A stretch of 41,164 bases of DNA from a virus. Both the position numbers and the translations under genes were made by a program. The DNA lies in the IMG/VR virus record IMGVR_UViG_3300038441_000266, positions 1 to 41,164 of that record; one strand, written 5' to 3'. Below the pieces are notes generated by a model. It was given only the letters and a program-made list of their open reading frames with translations, had not been told where the DNA came from and searched no databases. Position 1 is the stretch's first letter, and each line of letters begins with the position of its first letter. Of this stretch, positions 9,200-17,220 are shown piece after piece.

Positions 9200-9540
9200 A
9201 TGCCGAGGTCCCCCGTTCCCAGAATCTCAGCAGCGAGAGGAGCCAGCTTCCGAGCAGCGGTGATGTGGAAGGGCCGAGCAGGCATCCGGCTCGTGCCGAG
9301 GGCCACATAGGGAGCGTAATGGACCGTCGGGCCTACGAGGTACGTCGTGGAGTTGGACCGCTCTGCTACCGTCGAGTTGAGCATCGTGCCAGTGTCGACC
9401 GCGTGGAAGCTCTGGATCTCACCCTTGACGAGGCCGACTGCTACCTGTGCGAGAGTGTTCAGCTTCTGCTCGGAGACCGGTGCTACCTTGCCAGCAGCGT
9501 CCGCGTAGCGCTTGGCAAGCTGCCCCATCGTGACGCTCAT
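9196..9540 (-). CDS. HK97 gp10-like head-tail connector protein
   Basis: 114 residues. The segment VDTGTMLNSTV followed by YAPYVALGTSRMPARPF is the signature of the HK97-gp10 family (an early DTG, then a Y-x-Y-x-x-x-x-E/L-x-G-T strand and a P-x-x-P-F motif). Overlaps both neighbours by 4 bases, indicating translational coupling in the connector block. Works at the head-tail interface. Confidence 0.8.
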   Translation of the reverse strand: MSVTMGQLAKRYADAAGKVAPVSEQKLNTLAQVAVGLVKGEIQSFHAVDTGTMLNSTVAERSNSTTYLVGPTVHYAPYVALGTSRMPARPFHITAARKLAPLAAEILGTGDLGI

Positions 9541-9947
9541 GCGAGGCCTCCCTTGCCTTCCTGGTTGATTACCTCGAAGTCGGTGCCGGTAGCCTTCCGG
9601 AGCATCGCAGCACCGTTCTTGCTCACCTTGTCGACGAGGATGGTCTTGCCCACGAGGGAGAAGTCTGTGCGAGTATTGAGCACCTTGACAGCCTGGCCAG
9701 CCTCCAGCGGAGTGCTGAGGCCCACCTTGATAGCGAACGTCTGTGTGGCCCTGCTCTCGACAGCGTTCTCGAGAGTCACAGCCTGGACGAGGCCTGCGAC
9801 CGGAGGGCCGACAGGAGTGAGCGGCCGAGTGACGTTGATGCCGACCGTGATGGGGTCTCCCACGTCGTAGATCTGGACGGAGTCGAGGAGTATGTTGGCC
9901 TCCAGCAGCCGAGCTGCTTCAGCCAAGATCGGTGTCGACATTGACAT
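9537..9947 (-). CDS. Head-tail stopper-like protein (DUF6093-like)
   Basis: 136 residues from ATG 9947. I chose this start because GGGAGG lies 7 bases upstream; a GTG at 9962 is in frame but would place that sequence inside the gene. Motifs DSVQIYDVGDP, NAVESRATQTFAIKV and ILVDKVSKNGAAMLRK are typical of actinophage DUF6093 connector proteins (from memory). These have a beta-barrel stopper-like role, closing the portal channel until the tail joins. Overlaps the upstream gene by 29 bases. Confidence 0.75.
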   Translation of the reverse strand: MSMSTPILAEAARLLEANILLDSVQIYDVGDPITVGINVTRPLTPVGPPVAGLVQAVTLENAVESRATQTFAIKVGLSTPLEAGQAVKVLNTRTDFSLVGKTILVDKVSKNGAAMLRKATGTDFEVINQEGKGGLA

Positions 9948-10338
9948 CGTTCCACCTCCCACTCATGTCCACCCGAGCCACGTGAGGGCCATCGGGGATC
10001 AAAACCTTCGTCAGGGGACCCGTTGAGGTCGCCTGGAGGATCGGAGACATGCTCCGGTAGTACGCACCTACCCCAGACCAGTCTGGAGCGTCCACGGCGA
10101 CCGAGGTACCCTCGGAGGACGACTGCCGAACTACCGGCTGAGCCTGCAGGAAGCCGAGGAGGTTCGTTGCTGCGAAGTAAATGTCGTACGTGGTCTGGTA
10201 GCCAGCCTGTCCGGGCCACACTCCGAGGGAGTCAGGAATCTGTGAGCCGGTGAGGGCTGTCTGCTTCATCGAGTCCGTGATGGAGGAGGCACCAGGCAAC
10301 GGTGCCAGGAGTGCCGTCAGGTCATCCAGTGCAGTCAT
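9919..10338 (-). CDS. Putative head-tail adaptor protein
   Basis: 139 residues, first gene after the capsid-block terminator, preceded by AAGGAGGATGAG and an ATG. Helical N terminus (MTALDDLTALLAPL), then TTYDIYFAATNLLGFLQ. The place between the capsid genes and the stopper fits the adaptor (connector 1), but I see no diagnostic motif. No sign of truncation. Confidence 0.65.
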   Translation of the reverse strand: MTALDDLTALLAPLPGASSITDSMKQTALTGSQIPDSLGVWPGQAGYQTTYDIYFAATNLLGFLQAQPVVRQSSSEGTSVAVDAPDWSGVGAYYRSMSPILQATSTGPLTKVLIPDGPHVARVDMSGRWNDVNVDTDLG

Positions 10339-10359
10339 CTCATCCTCCTTGGAGTGAGT

Positions 10360-10392
10360 GGAGGGGCAGGCAGACCCGCTACCTGCCCCTCC
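10360..10392 (-). terminator. Hairpin between capsid and connector genes
   Basis: GGAGGGGCAGG and its exact complement CCTGCCCCTCC (11 pairs) flank an 11-base loop, 16 bases downstream of the 10409-10600 gene. There is no U run, so it may be a partial terminator or attenuator that lets capsid proteins be made in excess over connectors. Confidence 0.65.
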
Positions 10393-10408
10393 GCTTCAGT
10401 GTTGTTGC

Positions 10409-10600
10409 TCAGCCCCGAAGAGCCGTGACGAGCGAGTTCACGTCCGTCTTGAGTTCGTTGACCAGTGTCACGACTGCGTCGAACTCGGCCTTGGTCGGGG
10501 TTGCTCCTGCTGCTGCCGTGGCATTCGCCGCTGCGACAGCCTGAGTGGTGGTCCGGAACGTCTTGAGGTTCCGCTTGTTGCGACCAGCGAGACGAGCCAT
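10409..10600 (-). CDS. Small capsid-region protein, possible head fibre or decoration protein
   Basis: 63 residues from ATG 10600, which has GGAGG 5 bases upstream; an in-frame ATG at 10633 lies inside the previous gene and lacks a binding site. Basic N terminus (MARLAGRNKRNLKTFR), an Ala-rich linker, then a heptad-like segment AEFDAVVTLVNELKTDVNSL resembling the C terminus of phage head fibre proteins. Function is inferred from the position next to the major capsid gene. Confidence 0.65.
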   Translation of the reverse strand: MARLAGRNKRNLKTFRTTTQAVAAANATAAAGATPTKAEFDAVVTLVNELKTDVNSLVTALRG

Positions 10601-10601
10601 G

Positions 10602-10901
10602 CTACACCTCCTCGGTCTTGGTCGGCTTGGCATTGATCGACTTCTCGACCGCTGCTGCTGCCTTCAGGAACTCCTCGTTGCCGAGGGTCGGTGCCTTGCC
10701 GAGCCGCTTGTCCTTGGCTCGCTGAGCTGCCTTGGCGTCCGCAGCCATCGTGACGGCTGCTTCCTCCTTGGCTGCTGCCCGGATCCGCTGGTAGCGGGCG
10801 GACTCGGACTCGTAGGCCTCCTGCTCGGGAGCCTCGGCCTCCTGGACCTCGACCTCCTCGGTCGTGACCTCAGGCTCTTCAGCCTTCTGCTTGGCGGTCA
10901 T
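10602..10901 (-). CDS. Acidic capsid-region protein of unknown function
   Basis: 99 residues with a very acidic N-terminal half (TTEEVEVQEAEAPEQEAYE) and an Ala/Lys-rich second half. GGAGG lies 7 bases before the ATG. It directly follows the major capsid gene with an 11-base gap, a place where actinophages often encode a small helical head-associated protein. No recognised domain. It could be a decoration or assembly factor. Confidence 0.7.
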   Translation of the reverse strand: MTAKQKAEEPEVTTEEVEVQEAEAPEQEAYESESARYQRIRAAAKEEAAVTMAADAKAAQRAKDKRLGKAPTLGNEEFLKAAAAVEKSINAKPTKTEEV

Positions 10902-10912
10902 GGCCTAACCTC

Positions 10913-11890
10913 CTAGGAGCCGACCGGGACGTTGTCGCCGGGGGTCGGGTCGGTGGGCGCGATGATGGCGAAGGGGTAGTCCGTGATGGCACCACCGATG
11001 CGAGCGGTCGAGTAGGCCGTCGCGAACGCCACACGGAACTTGAATCGCAGCGCGACCATGTCCTTCTCAGCGAGGTTGATGCCGCCGACCGTGGCCTCGG
11101 TGAGGAGCTTGACCTGGACGTCCTCACGGATGCCGATGACGACCTTGGAGGCGTCTCCGACGAGTGCCGTGGCGACAGCCGGGTTCCAGCCGCCATTGCT
11201 GACGTACTGGAGGCTCTGACCGTAGATCTCCGGAGTGGAGCCGTCGCGGCGGATGCCATCGAGGTAGATGGGCTGACCGTCGGCGTCGCGGAGGCCTCGC
11301 AGCTTGCGACGCAGGAAGCGACCGGTGAAGGCCGAGTTCACGTCGAAGCCGTCGTCCTCGACCAGGCCGAAGGCCTCGTTGAAGTCGTCAGCGAGGTCGA
11401 GCGAAGCCGTGCCGTCGGGGAGCTTGCCTTCGACGATGTAGTTCTTCGCCGCGATCGCGCCAGGCACGAGAGCAGGGTCGAGCCACGTCGCAGGCTTGTT
11501 CGTGCCGAAGAACACGGCTGCATCGAGGATGCGACCGAACTCCTGAGCCACGAGCGGCCGGATCTCTCCCCAGATGTCGAAGTTGGAGTCGGCGATGGTG
11601 TTCTCGTGCACCGGCACGATCACCGCCATCTCCTCCGCGATGAGGTCCTTGTTGGCCCACGTTGCCTTCGAGGTCGGCTTGATGCCAGTGGCGTCGCCCG
11701 AGGCGTCGTCCGTGACCCAGCCAGCCGTCGGGATGGCCGACAGGACCGGCATGCGAGCCGTGCCAGCGCTCATCCGGATGGTCCGGAACGCAGCCAGAGC
11801 AGCGCTCGAAGCCGTGTCGGGCTTCACGATCTCGTTGAGGTCCTGACGAGCCAGGAGGGCCAGCGCATCGGCCCGGGTGATGTCAGCCAT
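10913..11890 (-). CDS. Major capsid protein, HK97 fold
   Basis: 325 residues, in line with phage_capsid family proteins lacking a delta domain of their own (a separate scaffold precedes it). Motifs include SAIPTAGWVTD, WANKDLIAEEMAVIVPVHE (spine/E-loop border), GEIRPLVAQEFGRILDAAVF (spine helix), LRRKLRGLRDADGQPIY and VVIGIREDVQVK (A domain), and DMVALRFKFRVAFA. Codons are strongly biased to GCC/GCG and CGT/CGC compared with the portal and tail genes. AAAGGAG lies 8 bases before the ATG. Confidence 0.92.
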   Translation of the reverse strand: MADITRADALALLARQDLNEIVKPDTASSAALAAFRTIRMSAGTARMPVLSAIPTAGWVTDDASGDATGIKPTSKATWANKDLIAEEMAVIVPVHENTIADSNFDIWGEIRPLVAQEFGRILDAAVFFGTNKPATWLDPALVPGAIAAKNYIVEGKLPDGTASLDLADDFNEAFGLVEDDGFDVNSAFTGRFLRRKLRGLRDADGQPIYLDGIRRDGSTPEIYGQSLQYVSNGGWNPAVATALVGDASKVVIGIREDVQVKLLTEATVGGINLAEKDMVALRFKFRVAFATAYSTARIGGAITDYPFAIIAPTDPTPGDNVPVGS

Positions 11891-11935
11891 TTGACTGACT
11901 CCTTTCTGGCCCGGAGGCCCTTGTTGGTACTACTC

Positions 11936-12499
11936 CTACTTCGAGCCGCGAAGCGCTGCTCGGATGAGGTCGTTGGGATTTGCCTTGGACTTCCCCGGCT
12001 CAGCGGCTGCCGAGCTGAGGGCCTGCGATGTGGCTGAGGGGTTCGCTCGGTTCCAGGCCTTGACCAGGTCCGTCACGTCCTCATCCGACTCGAAGAGCTG
12101 CTTGGTGAAGGTGCGACTGTCGAGTGCTCGGGAGAGGGGTCCACCGACTGCCTGGAGGAACGACTCCAGCCGGTCGTACCGGGTCTGGAGGGTCTCAAGG
12201 GCCTCCGTTGTGGGCCGAGCCTGAAGCTCCTGCTCCAGCTTGGACACGTTCGCTGCCTTGGCACGGACCTCTGCGAGTTCCGCACGGACGGCTGTGAGCT
12301 TGTCCTTGTCGGCCTTGAGCTGCTTCACTACCGGGTGATCATCCGGGAGCTTGGCGTCCTTGGAGACGGTGTCGGTGCTGGGCTGCTGCTGCTCTCCGTT
12401 GCCCGACGTGTCGTCGGTGGGAGCCTGCTGCTGCTCGTCCTGCTGCTCCTGACCCGAGGTGTCCTCGGTGGAGCCATTATCCTGATCTTCAGTAGCCAT
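11936..12499 (-). CDS. Capsid scaffolding protein
   Basis: 187 residues from ATG 12499, which has AAGGA 8 bases upstream. In-frame codons further up (to 12598) lie in the promoter region and are not used in my reading. The N-terminal 60 residues are Gln/Asp/Glu-rich and disordered. A coiled coil follows (VKQLKADKDKLTAVRAELAE, continuing through QTRYDRLESFLQ), and the C terminus is basic (NPNDLIRAALRGSK). This acidic-coil-basic plan, just before the major capsid gene, is typical of scaffolds. It should be removed or cleaved during head maturation. Confidence 0.85.
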   Translation of the reverse strand: MATEDQDNGSTEDTSGQEQQDEQQQAPTDDTSGNGEQQQPSTDTVSKDAKLPDDHPVVKQLKADKDKLTAVRAELAEVRAKAANVSKLEQELQARPTTEALETLQTRYDRLESFLQAVGGPLSRALDSRTFTKQLFESDEDVTDLVKAWNRANPSATSQALSSAAAEPGKSKANPNDLIRAALRGSK

Positions 12500-12518
12500 G
12501 TCGGCTATCCTTCCCATA

Positions 12519-12547
12519 ATTGTTGCCCATGGAGCGAGCGAACGCAA
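12519..12547 (-). promoter_or_regulatory. Promoter for scaffold and capsid genes (TTGCGT-17-AACAAT)
   Basis: On the minus strand TTGCGT (12547-12542), 17 bases, AACAAT (12524-12519). Predicted start near 12512 leaves a 13-base leader carrying AAGGA before the ATG of the scaffold gene. The box pair matches the other promoters of this genome, and the 147-base gap around it contains no gene. Confidence 0.7.
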
Positions 12548-12646
12548 GCCCCTGATACTCCCTGGCGAGTCGCCTAGCAGCGCTAGAGCTGGCCACACCT
12601 AGTAGGGAGCCTTCCTCCTTGGAAGACTGTGTACGCTGGCCTCGGC

Positions 12647-12877
12647 TCAGCGGTCGGAGACAGGAGTCATGGCCTTGAGCCGCTCCTGCTCGTTGAAGTA
12701 GACCTCCCGGTGCAGCTTGCCGGTAGCCTTGGAGACCAGATTCACCTGGTCGTCCGGCTCGGGCTGAGCTAGCAGCACGTTGTAGTCCTTGTCGTCCTCG
12801 AATCCGGACGTGAGGGTCTCGCCGAGCTGCTGCTCGACGACCTCTCGTGCCTGTCCGAAGGTATTCATAACAGCCAT
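12647..12877 (-). CDS. Small protein of unknown function after the MuF-like gene
   Basis: 76 residues from ATG 12877, or 73 from the in-frame ATG 12868. AAGGAG precedes the first ATG by a rather long 10-12 bases. A promoter whose -10 box overlaps the first ATG (12881-12876) would give a near-leaderless start at 12868, so both starts may be used from different transcripts. The protein is acidic with VVEQQLGETLTSGF and ATGKLHREVYFNEQERLKAM; no domain recognised. Its own promoter suggests it is needed in amounts different from the portal block. Confidence 0.7.
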   Translation of the reverse strand: MAVMNTFGQAREVVEQQLGETLTSGFEDDKDYNVLLAQPEPDDQVNLVSKATGKLHREVYFNEQERLKAMTPVSDR

Positions 12878-12904
12878 TGTTGCTCATCTCCTTGATTGTG
12901 GCAA
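12876..12904 (-). promoter_or_regulatory. Promoter before the 12647-12877 gene (TTGCCA-17-AACAAT)
   Basis: On the minus strand TTGCCA (12904-12899), 17 bases ending ATGAGC, then AACAAT (12881-12876). The TGAGC-AACAAT junction is the same as in the promoters at 36900 and (as AAGC-AACAAT) 19750. The second in-frame ATG of the gene follows after 7 bases. Confidence 0.6.
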
Positions 12905-12907
12905 GCA

Positions 12908-14440
12908 TCACTTGGTCTCCTTGCCGTTTACTTCGAGCCAGCCTCGGGTGACTCCTGCATCGGTCGGCAGGAGGTCGTCTACGCGCATGAACCGTACCGA
13001 GCCTCCGGTACCGGCGAATCGCTCGAAGTCGAGGTCTGCGAGGTAGCTCGTGGTGAGGCCATCGGTGCCTGAGTAAGCGCTGAAGACCTGGCCCTCGTGG
13101 AAGACGATCCGGCCGTTACGCTTCTCAGCGTTCCAGATGTGAGCACCACCACCCTTCCAAGGGCCTACCACGAAGAAGCGTGCTCCCTCGGGATGCTTCT
13201 CCATCTCCTTCATCAGGACTGCCTCGCTGCGAGTCTTGCGAAGGCTCCTCGTCTTGCCGGTAGCGGGGTCGATCCAGTTAGCCTGGATGGCGACATCTGA
13301 CTTGTTGGCACCGTCTCCAGCCTTGGCAGCCGTGACGTTGTGACCCCTCATGCGCATCTCAGTAGCGTAGGCCACACGAGTACAGTTGATCTGGTAGTCA
13401 CGCTCCAGCGTGCCAGCGAGGTTCGAGTTGACCTTGCCGGTGTTCGGGTCGAACCAGCCTCGGCCCTTGGGGTTCGCCTTGCCAGCAGCGTAGGCAGTGT
13501 CGAGCGAGGAGGGGATAGGCATGGTCGGGAGCTTGTCGACCTTGGGATGCTTGCCCACACGAGCCATCCGCTTGGCAGAGTCCTCGGCCTCCTTGAGCAC
13601 CTTCATCCGAGCGAAGATGAGGTTCAGCTCAGCCCTCATGGCCTGGTATGTAAGGTCGGAGTCGAGGTAGTCCCGACCGTGAGCTATGGCCTTCTCTCGA
13701 TAGTAGTCGACGCTGGCCTGCTGCTTCTCCTGCATCAGAGTGTTGAGCGAGGCGTAGTCCGAGTACTGGGCTTCCAGCTCCTCAGCCGTGAGGGTAGCAG
13801 GCTTGATGGGCTTGGTGCTCTTGTTCCAGTCGGAGTCGTGGAAGATGCTCCCATCCTGGTCGACGCTGCCTCGGTACTTGACCTGGCTCTTGAGCGTCGG
13901 GATAGGGGTACAGCGACCGTTAGGGTGATCCCTGAGGTCCGGCGAGGCCATCACTAGGCCATCACGCTCCCGGCACCACTCACACGTCCTAGGACCATCC
14001 TCGCTGCCCCAGAGCATCACCAGGGAGTCAAGGCCCTCGATGGAGTTCCAAGCGTTCTTCCAGTAGGCCGAGACCGTCTCGGTGCGAGCGTAGCGCTCCA
14101 GCTTCCGGTACGACTTGTCCATACCTGCCCTGACCATCGCCCGAGCTGCCTCCTTGGCACTGAGGCCCGAGGCTATGGACGCTGCGACTGCTGCCTGCTT
14201 CATCTCGTCGTAGATGTAGCCGATCCGAGGCGACAGCTCCAGCAGCTTGGGAGTTGGGAAGTCCCCGAGTGCTCCGAGGCTGGCGACCTGGCCTCCCATG
14301 CGCTCGATCACGTCGTTGGCCCTCATGGCGAAGACGTTGACGTAGCCTGCCACGTCGGTCTGCGAATCCAGACGTGCAAGCCAGCGGAGGTACAAGCTTC
14401 GCAGCTCCCTCTCCAGCTTGCCAGTCGGGATCGTAGGCAT
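12908..14440 (-). CDS. MuF-like minor head protein fused to a papain-like (Tox-PL type) C-terminal domain
   Basis: 510 residues. Residues ~1-180 are a MuF (SPP1 gp7-like) head protein domain: helical, then ARTETVSAYWKNAW and the metal-site pattern CEWC (153-156) with HPNGRC (172-177). A long helical linker (215-300) leads to residues ~305-510. There NCTRVAYATEMRMRGHNV (Cys353), KGGGAHIWN (His434) and VFHEGQ (Glu449) have the order and spacing of the papain-fold toxin / glutamine deamidase family (Tox-PL), with Glu in the usual Asp place. MuF proteins enter the prohead with the portal, so the C-terminal domain could be packaged and ejected into the host, or could act in the head. Fusions of MuF with polymorphic toxin domains are known in temperate phages. 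Located between portal and scaffold. Confidence 0.8.
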   Translation of the reverse strand: MPTIPTGKLERELRSLYLRWLARLDSQTDVAGYVNVFAMRANDVIERMGGQVASLGALGDFPTPKLLELSPRIGYIYDEMKQAAVAASIASGLSAKEAARAMVRAGMDKSYRKLERYARTETVSAYWKNAWNSIEGLDSLVMLWGSEDGPRTCEWCRERDGLVMASPDLRDHPNGRCTPIPTLKSQVKYRGSVDQDGSIFHDSDWNKSTKPIKPATLTAEELEAQYSDYASLNTLMQEKQQASVDYYREKAIAHGRDYLDSDLTYQAMRAELNLIFARMKVLKEAEDSAKRMARVGKHPKVDKLPTMPIPSSLDTAYAAGKANPKGRGWFDPNTGKVNSNLAGTLERDYQINCTRVAYATEMRMRGHNVTAAKAGDGANKSDVAIQANWIDPATGKTRSLRKTRSEAVLMKEMEKHPEGARFFVVGPWKGGGAHIWNAEKRNGRIVFHEGQVFSAYSGTDGLTTSYLADLDFERFAGTGGSVRFMRVDDLLPTDAGVTRGWLEVNGKETK

Positions 14441-14450
14441 GGGTCAGCGC

Positions 14451-15791
14451 TCAGGCCTTGGCACGCTGGCCAGGGTCAGTAGCGTAGGCCTGCACCTGAC
14501 CGGGAGTTGCCGGGAGGCCAGGCTGACCCATAGCGGTCATGTCGACAGGGCCAGGAGCGGAGGGCAGTCCGCCTTCCTCCTCGTAGTCGTCGAGGTCGAC
14601 ACCGGGGGTGACCACCGAGGCGATGTACTCCAGAGGGTAGCCCATCTGGCTCAGGCTGATGCCGTGAGCGTCCAGCGACTCCTGGAGAAGGTCGTCTTCA
14701 GTGTTCCAGAACTCGTACTCCGGCTCACCGTCCTCGTTCTCTCCGGTCTTCTCAACCCCGAGCAGGGCTGCAAGCTCTTCGAGCACCGGCTCAAGGTCCT
14801 CGCGGATCCGGGCGACCTTGTTGTTGAAGCGCTTGGAGAGCACCTTCAAGGCCACACCAGTAGGAGGCGTGCCCGAGCCAGGCTTGAAGTAGAACTGAGG
14901 GATGCCGGTGCTCTGGCTCACCTTGTCTACGATGCTGTCGTGGTAGGCGATCATGTCCTGGATGGTGGGAGGGTCGAGCTGGCCGAAGGGTCCCTCGCTG
15001 CTCGTGGTGAAGATGCGACCGGAGGCTCCATCACCCTTGTGCTCCTTCATGGCCTCGGACTCGGGCTGAGCAGCAGCAGGCATGTACGGATTGCTCACCG
15101 GAAGCTCGACGTTGAGCAGGTACCAGAAGGGCCGAGCGTACATCTCAGCGACCACGGTCTGATCGATGATGGAGTGGTTCACTCGGTCCTGGAGAGCAGC
15201 CAGCGAGCCACCGAAGCCCTTGTCGTCCAGGGCGAAGCGGAACAGCGAGTTGCCGGGGGTCTCCTCGACGAACTGATAGCCCTCCTTGGTCGCAGCCGTG
15301 AGGTCGGTGGGCACGTCCTTGGAGTACAGCCGAGTCCGGCCGTCCGAGGAGGCGAACGTCACGAAGTCCTGCATCAGCTCAAGGTTCCGAGTGAAGATGG
15401 CTGCCACGGTGTACCGACCGTCGCTGACCATCTCGTAGTGCTCGGGGAAGTGGGGAGTGCCAGCGGAGTCCACCACCACAGGGCACTCCCCACGTGAGAG
15501 CAGAGGCACCAGCACATTGCTGAAGCCCCTGAGCTGTTCGGGCTGAGGCACGAGGTTCTCAGCGTAGAGGTCGATGACGCTCTTGTAGATGTTCTCCGAT
15601 GTCTGCATGTTCTTCAGCTCGGGGAAGGCCTCGGCAACGTAGTCCTCCCAGGCCTTGCCATGCAGCGTGTACGACATCTTGCCGTTGTAGTACGTGCCGT
15701 AGGTCTGGCTGTCGCGGCCGAGGAGGTACGTCTCGATCGGCAGGAGGGCCGAGCTGTTGGACTGCTCGACTGCTGTGAGTGGTGTGGCCAT
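14451..15791 (-). CDS. Portal protein (SPP1 gp6-like)
   Basis: 446 residues, right after the large terminase with a 4-base gap; GGGGAG lies 8 bases before the ATG. Features of the SPP1-type portal family: an N-terminal segment SENIYKSVIDLYAENLV, the central DQTVVAEMYARPFWYLLN, FGQLDPPTIQDMIAYHDSIV, then GIPQFYFKPGSGTPPTGVAL and a long helix SKRFNNKVARIREDLEPVL. The Gly/Pro-rich C terminus is presumably disordered. Forms the dodecameric DNA entry channel. Confidence 0.9.
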   Translation of the reverse strand: MATPLTAVEQSNSSALLPIETYLLGRDSQTYGTYYNGKMSYTLHGKAWEDYVAEAFPELKNMQTSENIYKSVIDLYAENLVPQPEQLRGFSNVLVPLLSRGECPVVVDSAGTPHFPEHYEMVSDGRYTVAAIFTRNLELMQDFVTFASSDGRTRLYSKDVPTDLTAATKEGYQFVEETPGNSLFRFALDDKGFGGSLAALQDRVNHSIIDQTVVAEMYARPFWYLLNVELPVSNPYMPAAAQPESEAMKEHKGDGASGRIFTTSSEGPFGQLDPPTIQDMIAYHDSIVDKVSQSTGIPQFYFKPGSGTPPTGVALKVLSKRFNNKVARIREDLEPVLEELAALLGVEKTGENEDGEPEYEFWNTEDDLLQESLDAHGISLSQMGYPLEYIASVVTPGVDLDDYEEEGGLPSAPGPVDMTAMGQPGLPATPGQVQAYATDPGQRAKA

Positions 15792-15795
15792 GCTG

Positions 15796-17220
15796 CTAGC
15801 TCCCCATCTTGAAGAAGTCCTGGCGACCCTGGTTGAGGGCCTGAGTCATTGCGTCTACGTCGTCATCGTGCTTGCCGAAGGGGAAGTCCCGGAACTCCTG
15901 GAACATTGCCACTCCGGTAGCTCCCTCGGCGTCCTGAGCCTCCAGCACGGTATCGAGGATGGCGACCTGACCGTTGTCCACGAGCGGCTGGATGGCCAGC
16001 GCTCGCACCTCCTTGGACCCCTCCGGAGAGACAGGCTTGATGAGCGCTGCTCTCTTCCGCAGAGTGTTGAGCAGGGCAGTACCGTTAGCTGCCTTCTCGA
16101 CGTACACTCGGCTCGTCTGAGGCCAGCGAGCAGCCATCATCTGGACCTGAGTGATGGTCTCGGTGAAGGAGTACCTGCCGTGTACCCTGTCGAGCAGGAC
16201 CCAGCGAGTGCCACCGAAGCAGGCCCACACGTGTCCGGCCACATAGTCTCCAGCGCTGCTCTTCTTGCGTCCGTTCTGGATATCGCCGAAGGTGAGGTCC
16301 CAGCTTTGGATGACGAGCGCTCGGTCCAGCGTGAGCAGGCACTTGGTCCGCTCGTCCATGTACACGAGCTGCTGCCACGGCACCACATCAATCTTGTCAA
16401 CGTTGATGTAGCTCCCTCCGGTGACCTTGGGGTCACCCTGGTAGAGTGCCTGCCAGACGTAAGTGCCCACAGCCTTCTTGATGAGCAGCCAGGACACCTC
16501 CGACCGGTTCTGCACCGAAGGGAGCCAGTCCCCGACGTGGCGACCGAGGATGTCCCCCTCCTCCGTCGCTTGAGCGGGAACGTTCACGTAGCGAGCACCG
16601 AGCACGTCGGGCTTGCACACGTGAGCAATGAGATCATCCTTGTGCCACCGAGTAGCGATGACGATGATCTGGCTTAGGGAGGCCATGCGAGTAAGCACGA
16701 CCGAGGAGAACCACTCGACGGTAGAGGTACGGATCAGCTCGGACTGAGCCTCAGCCATGTCCTTGATCGGGTCGTCGATGACGGTGAGGTCGGAGCGGAA
16801 TCCAGTCATTGCCGAGCCTCGGCCTGCTGCTAGAAGTCCGCCTCCCTCCTTGGTCTCCCACCGCTGCTTGGTCTTGGTTCCAGCACGCAGAGGGGTCCAC
16901 TCAGAGACCAGGTCCCGGATCTTCTCGCTGACCGAGTTGGCTCGATCCTGCGAGTACGTGGCGTACACGACCTTGAGATACGGGTCCCTGATCAGCGTCC
17001 AGGCGATGTAGTGGACGATCCAAGTTGTCTTGCCCTCCTGTGGAGGCGTGGAGTAGGCCACACAGCCGAGCGAGGTGTTCAGGACCTCAGGGTCGATGCT
17101 GTCGGTCAGGACCTCGGTGAGAGCACTCGTACGGATGCCGCTGGCCTTGCAGAACAGCGCGAAGTCCTCCGACACCTCCTCGTAGGTGTACTCGTCTGCG
17201 TCGAGAGTGTCAAGAAGCAC
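15796..17220 (-). CDS. terL: Terminase large subunit
   Basis: 474 residues with a complete two-domain plan. ATPase: the Walker A-like STPPQEGKTT (57-66), Walker B LTVIDD (145-150) and coupling motif ATRW (189-192). Nuclease: QSWDLTFGD with Asp308, VYVEK with Glu375, and GKHDDDVDA with Asp452-456. It packages genome concatemers into the prohead and cuts them. The start is GTG at 17220, overlapping the small subunit stop by 11 bases. The Walker A lacks the usual Gly-rich start, as in many actinophage enzymes. Confidence 0.95.
   Translation of the reverse strand: MLLDTLDADEYTYEEVSEDFALFCKASGIRTSALTEVLTDSIDPEVLNTSLGCVAYSTPPQEGKTTWIVHYIAWTLIRDPYLKVVYATYSQDRANSVSEKIRDLVSEWTPLRAGTKTKQRWETKEGGGLLAAGRGSAMTGFRSDLTVIDDPIKDMAEAQSELIRTSTVEWFSSVVLTRMASLSQIIVIATRWHKDDLIAHVCKPDVLGARYVNVPAQATEEGDILGRHVGDWLPSVQNRSEVSWLLIKKAVGTYVWQALYQGDPKVTGGSYINVDKIDVVPWQQLVYMDERTKCLLTLDRALVIQSWDLTFGDIQNGRKKSSAGDYVAGHVWACFGGTRWVLLDRVHGRYSFTETITQVQMMAARWPQTSRVYVEKAANGTALLNTLRKRAALIKPVSPEGSKEVRALAIQPLVDNGQVAILDTVLEAQDAEGATGVAMFQEFRDFPFGKHDDDVDAMTQALNQGRQDFFKMGS

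Noticed and set aside
14418-15497. Long plus-strand ORF opposite the portal gene
   Set aside because: The minus strand encodes a clear portal protein with a good ribosome site. The plus frame looks like the complement of its codons, without recognisable motifs.
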